Below, piece after piece: positions 44,830-51,635 of a stretch of 51,635 nucleotides of DNA. Each line of letters starts with the position of its first letter. Position 1 is the stretch's first letter. The stretch covers positions 1 through 51,635 of the forward strand of contig DTTX01000025.1 of assembly GCA_012964435.1 (NCBI GenBank), read 5' to 3'. Position numbers and translations under genes: made by a program. Source of the stretch: Mesonia sp. (GTDB lineage: Bacteria > Bacteroidota > Bacteroidia > Flavobacteriales > Flavobacteriaceae). The notes beneath the pieces were generated by a model. It was not told the DNA's origin. It saw only the letters and a list, made by a program, of their open reading frames with translations, and made no database searches.

Positions 44830-45501
44830 TTGGCAACAATATTAAATCTAGAGACAACTACTACTAATTGTTCTGCTTCTTTAGGAATAAACGGTGAAAT
44901 TGCAGTCTTAAAAGAAGATAAAGAGGGTGGTTATTCTCACGCTGAAAAATTACACGTTTTTATTCAAGAAGTTTTAGAAGAAGCAAATATTAAATTTTCA
45001 CATCTAGATGCGGTAGCGGTTAGTAAAGGACCAGGCTCTTATACCGGTTTACGAATTGGTGTTTCTGCAGCAAAAGGTTTGTGCTTTAGTTTAAACATTC
45101 CTTTGATCTCTATTTCAACCTTAGAAGCGTTAGCACACCAAGTAGATGCTAAGCAAAATGAAGTGATCGTACCTATGTTAGATGCTAGAAGAATGGAAGT
45201 TTATACAGCCGTTTACTCTTCAGAAAAAGTTTTAATATCACCTATCGAAGCTAAAGTATTAGAAGAGCATTCTTTCGATAATTATTTTAGTGAATTTAAT
45301 CCCGTGCATTTTATTGGTAATGGGGTAAAGAAGTTTGAAGAAATTTCTTCTGCAAAAAATGCTTTTTTTATAGATGCTTTACCTTCTGCCAAAGAAATGG
45401 CAAAACTCGCTGAAGCTAAATACGAAAAAAGCGACACCGAAGATGTCGCTTATTTTGAACCTTATTATTTAAAAGATTTTATTGTGAATAGAAAGAATTA
45501 A
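44830..45501 (+). CDS. tsaB: tRNA threonylcarbamoyladenosine biosynthesis protein TsaB
   Basis: TsaB pairs with TsaD and TsaE to make the t6A modification at position 37 of ANN-decoding tRNAs. The 223 residues show the ASKHA-type opening ILNLETTTTNCSASLG and the TsaB hallmark VSKGPGSYTGLRIGVSAAKG, and the length is typical. The start is TTG 44830, 2 bases after the adaptor gene. The gene is essential in many bacteria, so its place at the end of an exporter operon probably reflects chance co-transcription. Its last ~75 bases contain a hairpin that acts as terminator for the opposite strand, and its stop codon overlaps that of mscS. Confidence 0.95.
   Translation: MATILNLETTTTNCSASLGINGEIAVLKEDKEGGYSHAEKLHVFIQEVLEEANIKFSHLDAVAVSKGPGSYTGLRIGVSAAKGLCFSLNIPLISISTLEALAHQVDAKQNEVIVPMLDARRMEVYTAVYSSEKVLISPIEAKVLEEHSFDNYFSEFNPVHFIGNGVKKFEEISSAKNAFFIDALPSAKEMAKLAEAKYEKSDTEDVAYFEPYYLKDFIVNRKN
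45425..45451 (-). terminator. Intrinsic terminator for mscS, located inside tsaB
   Basis: Read on the minus strand: an 8-base-pair stem AAGCGACA/TGTCGCTT with a 7-base loop (45437-45443), ending in six T (45430-45425). It lies about 47 bases past the mscS stop and is wholly within the tsaB coding sequence. Confidence 0.7.
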
Positions 45502-46367
45502 GCATCGCTTTTCTTTTCTTTCTCCACCGTTCCGTTCATTTTAGTCTGATCGTAAACATAAATATCTCTCTGTGGGTAGGGTATTGTCATTCCTGCTTCT
45601 TCCAATCTTAATTTACCTTGTTCGATCATATTCCAGTGAATATCCCAGAATTTTTCATTTGGCGCAAAGTAACGAACAGAAAAGTTAACAGAACTGTCTG
45701 CTAACTCTGCCACTAGTACTTGCGGAGCAGGATCATCCATAATTCCATCTTGCTCGCTAATTAATTGCATTAAGACTTCTTTAGCTTTCTTAATATCATC
45801 ATCGTAAGAAATACCGAAAGAAAGATTTTCTCTTCGTATACCATTCACGGTATAGTTAATAATATTGTCGTTTGCTAAGCTACCGTTAGGGATCACAGCT
45901 TCTTGATTACCAAAAGTATTAAGTTTTGTGTAAAATAAATTTACTTCTTTCACACTACCAGAAACTCCTTGTGCTTCGATCCAATCTCCAACTCGAAAAG
46001 GTTTTAAAATGATAATCAATACACCACCCGCAAAATTTGCTAACGAACCTTGTAGGGCTAAACCAATTGCTAAACCGGCAGCACCAAGCACAGCGACTAA
46101 AGATGTAGTCTCAATCCCTACTTGAGATATAGCTACGATAATCACCATTATTTTTAATGCCCAAGTCACCAATGTAGTTAAAAATCCTTCTAAAGCGGGA
46201 TCGTAATCTTTTTTGGCGAGCATTTTCTTCATGTATTTCACCACACGTTTAACAATCCAGAATCCGATGATCAGAATTAGAATTGCCGCGATTAAATCGG
46301 GTAAAAAGTCTATGAATTTTTTAATGTATTCTTCTGCTAATTCAGAAAAGTCGTTGAATTTCTCCAT
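45498..46367 (-). CDS. Small-conductance mechanosensitive channel (MscS family)
   Basis: A channel that opens under membrane tension to release solutes during osmotic downshock. It shows three N-terminal helices; the pore-lining third carries the Ala/Gly pattern AAGLAIGLALQGSLANFAGG, followed by the MscS signature LKPFRVGDWIEAQG. The cytoplasmic beta and alpha/beta domains complete a standard length. I start it at ATG 46367 (MEKFNDFSELAEEY, 289 residues); an ATG 7 codons upstream (46388) is possible. The end is polar (VEKEKKSDA). It is convergent with tsaB, and the two stop codons overlap. It follows the DUF255 gene on the same strand by roughly 60-80 bases. Confidence 0.93.
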   Translation of the reverse strand: MEKFNDFSELAEEYIKKFIDFLPDLIAAILILIIGFWIVKRVVKYMKKMLAKKDYDPALEGFLTTLVTWALKIMVIIVAISQVGIETTSLVAVLGAAGLAIGLALQGSLANFAGGVLIIILKPFRVGDWIEAQGVSGSVKEVNLFYTKLNTFGNQEAVIPNGSLANDNIINYTVNGIRRENLSFGISYDDDIKKAKEVLMQLISEQDGIMDDPAPQVLVAELADSSVNFSVRYFAPNEKFWDIHWNMIEQGKLRLEEAGMTIPYPQRDIYVYDQTKMNGTVEKEKKSDA

Positions 46368-46446
46368 AATCAATTTTTTGGGTTTCAAATTAAAAGTTCA
46401 AGTTAAAAGAATTTTTGTCGGTTTTGCCGTTTAATTTTTGTTAAAC

Positions 46447-48462
46447 TTAGTGCTGAAGCTTCATTAAAACGTTTTCTAAAACTTTTTCAGGTGCTTGGCA
46501 AGAACTATTCTCGCATAAATAATAGAGTTCATCTTTAAATTTTTTACCTAAGGTTAGCGGAATTTTATTTTCTGCGGAAGCAACCAAAACCTGTGGCAAA
46601 TATGTTTGCTGAATTTTTTTGATATTTATTTTATTCTCTACTGAAAATACAAGTTCATAAAAACTCTCTGTGAAATTTAAATACAAAGAAAGCCAGTTGC
46701 TGTAACCCGATATGAAATCTTTTATTTGAGGTTGAATTTTTTGTAGCATCGTTCGAGCTATGTGTTCCCATTCGGTCTTCAAATAAAATTTAGAAAGCTT
46801 GAATAAATTATGTGCCATCACAGAATTTGAAGCAGGAATTACATTGTCTTGCGTATCTATTGTACGTTGAATTAGTTGAACTTCTTTAGAAGTATAGAAA
46901 AAGAACTTACTTTTTTCATCATAAAATTCTTCGATCACTTTTTCAGTAAGCTGTTTTGCTAGCTCTAAATATGACGCTTCGTATGTGGTTTGATAGATCT
47001 CTAAAAGGGCATCGATCAAAAAAGCATAATCTTCTAATGTTGCAGAAATACTCTTTTTGTTCTTGTAACTTCTATAGAGTTGAAGTTCATTTAAAAGATT
47101 GTTTGTAATAAAATTCAGTGCTTTTTTAGTACGATCGAGATATTCTTTATGCTGAAAAACTTTATAGGCTTTCGCGAGAGCTTTGATCATCATCGCATTC
47201 CAAGATGTTAAGCCTTTATCGTCCAAACCGGGAGCATCTCTTTTTTGTCGTTCTTTAAAGAGAATTTTCTTACAATTTTTGATACGTTGTTTCAATTCAA
47301 TTTCACTAATAGAGGATAGATCTGTGATTTCTTGGGATGTTTTTGTTTGAATAAGCACATACTTTTGATCTTCCCAATATCCATTTCTATTGATATTGAA
47401 GTAAGCTGCAAATAATTCAAAATCGTTTTTCAAAAGATGTTGTAACTCTTCTTTTTTCCAAACATAAAAAGCTCCTTCTTCTTTAGCTTGATTAGTAGTA
47501 AAACTATCGGCATCTAATGATGAATAAAAATATCCTTCTGGAGCCTTAAGTTCACGCTGAACAAATTCAATGCTTTCTTCAACTATATTTTTAAAAGCTT
47601 CATTTTTAAACACGGTATAAGCATCACTGTAAAGCTCTATAAGTTGCGCATTGTCATAAAGCATCTTTTCGAAATGCGGAATATGCCAGCGTTCATCGAC
47701 ACTGTAACGTGAGAAACCACCGCCCAAAATATCGTAAATTCCACCCTGAGCCATTTTTTCTAAAGAGGATTCAACAAAATCTAAAATCTTTCGATCGTTT
47801 TGCTGAAAACCATAACGCAATAAAAAAGAAAGGTTGTTTGGCATCATAAATTTTGGCGCTCCTTTAAAACCTCCGTTCTCTAAGTCGAATTTAGTTTGCC
47901 AATTCTTTACGGTTTCACTCAGGAATGAGGATGTAAAACTAATATTTTCATTTTCTGTGGCTACTAGCGTATTGAGTTGGTGCATCCCTTTACTTAATTT
48001 TTCTGCATACTCGATCATATGCTCGGGAGCTTTTACAAACAGATCTTTTAATTGTAGTAAAGAACCCATCCATTTTTTCTTCGGAAGATAAGTAGCACCC
48101 CAAATGGGTCTGCCGTCCGGTAGTGCAACAATATTAAGAGGCCAGCCACCTTGCCCTGTCATAATTTGCAACGCGTTCATATAAATATGGTCAACATCTG
48201 GGCGTTCTTCGCGATCGACTTTTATGTTAATGAAGTTTTGATTCATTAGTCCAGCAACTCCTTCATCTTCAAAACATTCGTGTTCCATGACGTGGCACCA
48301 ATGGCAAGCAGAATAGCCAATACTTATTAATAAAAGTTTATTGTTATCTTTAGCAAACTTTAAAATAGAATCATCCCAAGCTTGCCACGCAACAGGATTA
48401 TTGGCATGCTGTAATAAATAAGGACTTGTTTCTTTTGAAAGTAGATTTTTTAGTTGTTTCAT
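46447..48462 (-). CDS. Thioredoxin-domain protein of the DUF255/YyaL (SSP411) family
   Basis: A 671-residue protein. The N-terminal ~170 residues are a thioredoxin-like domain: the family opening LSKETSPYLLQHANNPVAW, then the active-site motif SACHWCHVMEHE with CHWC, and MTGQGGWPLN. The rest is an alpha/alpha-barrel region similar to glycan-processing folds (FEKMLYDNAQLIELYSDAY; LTSWNAMMIKALAKAY). It is conserved from bacteria to mammals (SPATA20), with no firm biochemical role. I start it at ATG 48462 (MKQLKNLLSKE). The 36 extra in-frame codons upstream encode an untypical stretch rich in Tyr and Phe, and they precede the conserved start. It probably shares a transcript with mscS. Confidence 0.9.
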   Translation of the reverse strand: MKQLKNLLSKETSPYLLQHANNPVAWQAWDDSILKFAKDNNKLLLISIGYSACHWCHVMEHECFEDEGVAGLMNQNFINIKVDREERPDVDHIYMNALQIMTGQGGWPLNIVALPDGRPIWGATYLPKKKWMGSLLQLKDLFVKAPEHMIEYAEKLSKGMHQLNTLVATENENISFTSSFLSETVKNWQTKFDLENGGFKGAPKFMMPNNLSFLLRYGFQQNDRKILDFVESSLEKMAQGGIYDILGGGFSRYSVDERWHIPHFEKMLYDNAQLIELYSDAYTVFKNEAFKNIVEESIEFVQRELKAPEGYFYSSLDADSFTTNQAKEEGAFYVWKKEELQHLLKNDFELFAAYFNINRNGYWEDQKYVLIQTKTSQEITDLSSISEIELKQRIKNCKKILFKERQKRDAPGLDDKGLTSWNAMMIKALAKAYKVFQHKEYLDRTKKALNFITNNLLNELQLYRSYKNKKSISATLEDYAFLIDALLEIYQTTYEASYLELAKQLTEKVIEEFYDEKSKFFFYTSKEVQLIQRTIDTQDNVIPASNSVMAHNLFKLSKFYLKTEWEHIARTMLQKIQPQIKDFISGYSNWLSLYLNFTESFYELVFSVENKINIKKIQQTYLPQVLVASAENKIPLTLGKKFKDELYYLCENSSCQAPEKVLENVLMKLQH

Positions 48463-48610
48463 AAATCTGTAATATTGGCATCTGAAAACATAAAAATACA
48501 AGGTAAAAATCAATAATTTGAGCATTATCAATTTAATGTTTTGATAACAATAGAAGCCTAAGAATCTCAAATTATTAGAACATTTTTGCAGATTGTAAAA
48601 AAGAATATTT

Positions 48611-50875
48611 ATGGAGAATATTTATATTGTAATGCTTGTGGTGCTTTTTGCCTTAGCGATTACAGATTTGGTGGTGGGAGTGAGTAATGATGCAGTTAAC
48701 TTCTTGAACTCTGCCATTGGTTCAAAAGCGGTTTCTCTTCGAACGATCATGATCGTTGCGAGTGTAGGAGTTGCTGTTGGGGCTATTTTTTCTAGTGGAT
48801 TAATGGAGGTTGCTAGAAAAGGTATTTTTATGCCGAGCCAATTTTATTTCGATGAGATCATGATTATTTTTATGGCCGTCATGATTACCGATGTTCTTCT
48901 TTTAGATTTTTTCAACTCTCTGGGTTTACCAACATCAACAACCGTTTCTATTGTATTTGAATTACTTGGGGCGGCGGTAAGTATCGCTGTGATCAAGTTG
49001 TATTCTCAAGGGGAGTCTTTAGCACTACTTTCAGATTATATTAATACTGCAAAAGCTACAGAAATTGTACTGGGTATTTTGCTTTCGGTAGTTGTTGCCT
49101 TTAGTATCGGTGCATTTGTGCAATATGTTTCTCGATTGGTTTTTACTTTTCAGTATGAAAAGAAATTAAAGTATTTCGGAGCAATTTTCGGAGGGATTTC
49201 TTTGGCAGCTATCACGTACTTTATCTTTATAAAAGGGATGAAGAGTATTACTTTCTTATCAACCGATTTTAAAGATTATGTGAATAATCATACCTGGCTT
49301 ATCATTCTTATTAGTTTCGTTTTTTGGGCATTGATCTCACAACTAATGATGACAGTTTTTAAAACTAATATTTTAAAAGCCATTATTATCGTTGGTACTT
49401 TTGCATTGGCACTTGCTTTTGCGGGTAACGATTTGGTGAACTTTATTGGTGTACCAATTGCCGCTTGGCAATCTTTCGGGCTTTGGCAAACGGCGTATGA
49501 AACTTCTGGGGTTTTACCTTCTGAATTTGCTATGAATGGTTTAGCCGGAAGCGTGCAAACACCTGAATTTTTATTAATCTTAGCCGGAGGAGTAATGGTA
49601 TTAACGCTTTGGCTTTCAAGTAAAGCTAGAGCGGTTGTAGATACTGGTGTAAACCTGTCAAGACAAGGAGATGGAGCTGAGCGTTTTGAACCAAATACAT
49701 TAGCACGTGTTTTAGTAAGATATTCTGTAGTGGCTAGTAATGCGGTAACCAGTATTTTACCGGGACGTGTAAAAAATAAAATTGAAGCGAAGTTTGAAAA
49801 ACCAAATTCGGCCTTAGCAGATCGCAGAGTAGATGCTCCTGCTTTCGATACGGTAAGAGCTTCTGTGAATTTAGTTGTAGCCGGTATTTTAATTTCTATA
49901 GGTACTAACTTAAAGCTTCCTTTATCTACAACTTACGTAACTTTTATGGTTGCTATGGGTACTTCGTTAGCAGATCGTGCTTGGGATCGTGAAAGTGCGG
50001 TTTATCGAGTTGCAGGAGTGGTGAATGTTGTTGGTGGTTGGTTTGTAACCGCAGGGGTTGCCTTTTTAGCAGCTGCTATTTTTGCTGCAATTATTTGGTA
50101 TGGTGGTACGATTGCTTTAGCGGCCTTAGTAATTTTAGCGGTAGTATTAATCGTAAGAAGTGCTATTATTCATTCTAAAAAGGTAAAAGAAGAAAAAAGT
50201 AAAAAGCGTTTTAATCGTCACGATATTATTACGATTAATGAAATTACCATCGAAACTTCACAAAATATTTCTAGTGTAATTAGTGGTATTAACAAGCGCT
50301 ACAGTAAAGCTATAGATCATTTAGGCTATCATGACTTAAGTAAACTTAGAAAAGATACTAAGAAACTTAACGATCTAGAAGATCAAGTAGATGAGTTAAA
50401 AGATAATGTATTTTATTTTATTAAATCTTTAGAAGACAACTCTGTTGGAGCAAGTAAGTTCTATATCCTATTTTTAGATATCTTACAAGATATGGTGCAG
50501 TCAATCGGGCAAATTACACGCTCTAGTTATAGACACGTAAACAACAACCATAAGAACTTAAAATTCAACCAGATTAGGGATTTAAAAAGTGTAGATAGAG
50601 AAATGCAAGTCTTGTTTGATGAAATTATTGAAACTTTCGATAATCATTCGTTCTCTAAGATCGATCAAATTTTAAATGATAAGCAAACCTTATTAGATAA
50701 AGTTTCAGGGTTAATTCAGAAGCAAATTGAACGTATTCGAACTTCAGAAACGAGTCCTAAAAATACTAAGTTGTATTTTGGTCTTTTATTAGAAACAAAA
50801 GATCTAGTGACATCAACAATGAGTCTTCTGCAATTATTTAAAGAATATTACGAAGACGCAAAGCGTGAGTTCTAA
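48611..50875 (+). CDS. PiT-family inorganic phosphate transporter with C-terminal PhoU-like domain
   Basis: A 754-residue low-affinity phosphate permease (H+ or cation symport). The duplicated PiT signatures are visible: VVGVSNDAVNFLNSAIGSKA near the N-terminus and FAGNDLVNFIGVPIAAW in the middle, with further membrane segments to ~residue 520. Unlike the short E. coli Pit proteins it carries a cytoplasmic extension of ~220 residues (from about 535) that is helical and charged, in the style of PhoU/DUF47 proteins, so transporter and probable regulator are one chain. It is alone on its transcript: divergent from the DUF255 gene, and ending at a bidirectional terminator. Confidence 0.92.
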   Translation: MENIYIVMLVVLFALAITDLVVGVSNDAVNFLNSAIGSKAVSLRTIMIVASVGVAVGAIFSSGLMEVARKGIFMPSQFYFDEIMIIFMAVMITDVLLLDFFNSLGLPTSTTVSIVFELLGAAVSIAVIKLYSQGESLALLSDYINTAKATEIVLGILLSVVVAFSIGAFVQYVSRLVFTFQYEKKLKYFGAIFGGISLAAITYFIFIKGMKSITFLSTDFKDYVNNHTWLIILISFVFWALISQLMMTVFKTNILKAIIIVGTFALALAFAGNDLVNFIGVPIAAWQSFGLWQTAYETSGVLPSEFAMNGLAGSVQTPEFLLILAGGVMVLTLWLSSKARAVVDTGVNLSRQGDGAERFEPNTLARVLVRYSVVASNAVTSILPGRVKNKIEAKFEKPNSALADRRVDAPAFDTVRASVNLVVAGILISIGTNLKLPLSTTYVTFMVAMGTSLADRAWDRESAVYRVAGVVNVVGGWFVTAGVAFLAAAIFAAIIWYGGTIALAALVILAVVLIVRSAIIHSKKVKEEKSKKRFNRHDIITINEITIETSQNISSVISGINKRYSKAIDHLGYHDLSKLRKDTKKLNDLEDQVDELKDNVFYFIKSLEDNSVGASKFYILFLDILQDMVQSIGQITRSSYRHVNNNHKNLKFNQIRDLKSVDREMQVLFDEIIETFDNHSFSKIDQILNDKQTLLDKVSGLIQKQIERIRTSETSPKNTKLYFGLLLETKDLVTSTMSLLQLFKEYYEDAKREF

Positions 50876-50893
50876 GTTGAAAAAATAGACATA

Positions 50894-50926
50894 AAAAAAG
50901 GAGCATCAAATCGATGCTCCTTTTTT
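50894..50926. terminator. Bidirectional intrinsic terminator between the PiT and nfu genes
   Basis: A 14-base-pair perfect stem (50894-50907 with 50913-50926), whose outer six pairs are A:T, around a 5-base loop. It gives a T run on both strands and serves both convergent genes. Confidence 0.92.
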
Positions 50927-50953
50927 ATTGAATCAAAATTAAGTTCTTAATTA

Positions 50954-51635
50954 TTATCCATTAATAGCTTCGACACTATTTACTTTACCGTGTAGCATAT
51001 CTTTAAGCATTGTTTCTATCCCGTTTTTAAGGGTGAAAGTAGAAGATGGGCAACCACTACAAGCGCCTTGTAAAACAACACTTACATTTTTAGTCTCCGG
51101 GTCGTAAGAGTTGAACATAATGTTACCTCCGTCACTCGCTACCGCAGGTTTAATGTATTCATCTAAAATAGCAACAATCTGCTTAGATGTATCATCTAAA
51201 TTTTCTGTTTCTGGAGCAGAAGATTGGGTTTGCTTTGGTTTAGCTGAAGATGATTCTGCAGAAATAACTTCATTGCCCTCCTGAATATAATTTCTGATAA
51301 ACTCTCTAATTTCCATGACGATCTCTTCCCATTCTGCAATATCGTATTTGGTAATAGAAACGTAATTTTCATCAAAGAATATTTCGCTTACAAAAGGAAA
51401 ATGAAATAACTTTTGAGCTAGGGGAGAATCTTTAGCTTCGTCTATATTTTTGTACTCGGTCGTGTTGATCACTAATTTTTTGTTAGCGACAAACTTCATT
51501 ACCTTCGGGTTTGGTGTACTTTCAGCATACACGGTTACCGGTACATTTTTTTTAGTTTCTGAAGTTTTTACAACTTCTTTGCCTGAATTTAAATAATTTT
51601 CAACTTGTTCAGCTACTTCCTTTTCAACATCATCC
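50954..51635 (-). CDS. Nfu/NifU-like Fe-S scaffold protein (start of gene beyond the right edge)
   Basis: Nfu proteins carry and deliver 4Fe-4S clusters to client enzymes. The C-terminal domain has the cluster motif GACSGCPSST, preceded by VASDGGNIMF. Before it comes an Nfu N-terminal domain (ESTPNPKVMKFVANKKLV). The frame does not begin at GTG 51532: it stays open to 51635, and the extra 34 codons (EKEVAEQVENYLNSGKEVV, then KKNVPVTVY) look like the end of another Nfu N-terminal domain, the same ending seen in this chain as IVMEIREFIRNYIQEGNEVI. So the full protein has two tandem N-domains plus the Fe-S domain, a layout I know from other Bacteroidota. Cytoplasmic. Confidence 0.9.
   Translation of the reverse strand, partial: DDVEKEVAEQVENYLNSGKEVVKTSETKKNVPVTVYAESTPNPKVMKFVANKKLVINTTEYKNIDEAKDSPLAQKLFHFPFVSEIFFDENYVSITKYDIAEWEEIVMEIREFIRNYIQEGNEVISAESSSAKPKQTQSSAPETENLDDTSKQIVAILDEYIKPAVASDGGNIMFNSYDPETKNVSVVLQGACSGCPSSTFTLKNGIETMLKDMLHGKVNSVEAING

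Noticed and set aside
46368-46446. Terminator between the DUF255 gene and mscS
   Set aside because: Only a 3-base-pair stem (CGG/CCG) is possible, too weak to terminate.
48463-48570. 36-codon N-terminal extension of the DUF255 protein
   Set aside because: The stretch is unlike the family, which begins close to MKQLKNLLSKE.
48580-48590. -7 promoter box of the PiT gene
   Set aside because: CATTTTTG misses the first consensus base and no -33 TTG lies at a suitable distance, so it is not listed as a feature.
51533-51635. Noncoding upstream region of nfu
   Set aside because: The frame is fully open and reads as protein similar to the end of an Nfu N-domain.

Overview
This window is chromosomal DNA from a member of the Bacteroidota, almost certainly a marine-type Flavobacteriaceae (Gramella / Zunongwangia / Salegentibacter-like; genus not resolved). 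The reasons are its low GC, an Alternative Complex III respiratory operon, the type IX secretion translocon SprA, a RemB-like gliding protein, TonB energy transducers with a conserved Cys pair, and several promoters of the Bacteroidota type (TTG, about 18-19 bases, TAnnTTTG). It is gene-dense: no gap without a gene exceeds about 300 bases. I saw no tRNA, rRNA, CRISPR array or insertion sequence.

Layout. (1) 1-190: the start of a SPOR-domain gene leaving to the left. (2) 412-12072: a respiratory operon on the + strand, actA-actB-actC-actD-actE-actF-ctaC-ctaD, closed by a strong terminator. It encodes the quinol:cytochrome c/oxidase reductase ACIII and subunits II and I of an A-type cytochrome oxidase. 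(3) 12135-14122: an MFS transporter and an AraC-type regulator behind a promoter with a direct repeat and a palindrome. (4) 14189-17464: ruvB, a cytochrome P450 and queG, tightly packed. (5) 17521-19818: maeB, a malic enzyme/phosphotransacetylase fusion. (6) 19906-28553: ruvA, sprA, gcvH and a VanZ-like gene. (7) 28605-32420: two tandem tonB genes and remB. (8) 32513-37595: a second oxidase locus with cyoE, two subunit III-like genes, subunit IV, a cysteine-less SCO-like protein, a true SCO, a DUF420 protein and a small CxxC membrane protein. (9) 37685-45501: a split MacAB/TolC-like exporter (one ATPase, two permeases, two adaptors, one outer-membrane factor) followed by tsaB. (10) 45498-48462 on the - strand: a DUF255 thioredoxin-domain protein and an MscS channel. 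(11) 48611-50875: a PiT phosphate transporter with a PhoU-like tail. (12) 50954 to the right edge on the - strand: an Nfu-type Fe-S protein cut by the window end.

How it works together. Regions 2 and 8 complement each other: ACIII takes electrons from menaquinol and passes them through ActA/ActE haems to the CuA site of CtaC and on to CtaD. CyoE, SCO and probably the DUF420 protein supply haem and copper to that oxidase. Regions 6 and 7 hold cell-surface and motility functions (SprA, RemB, TonB). Most genes belong to well-known families. The points most worth checking are a probable one-base frameshift that removes the start of actA, the SCO-like protein with no cysteine beside a real SCO, a TonB-type domain on the N-terminus of RemB, a transcription terminator for mscS hidden inside the tsaB coding sequence, and several start codons that promoter positions argue should be moved.
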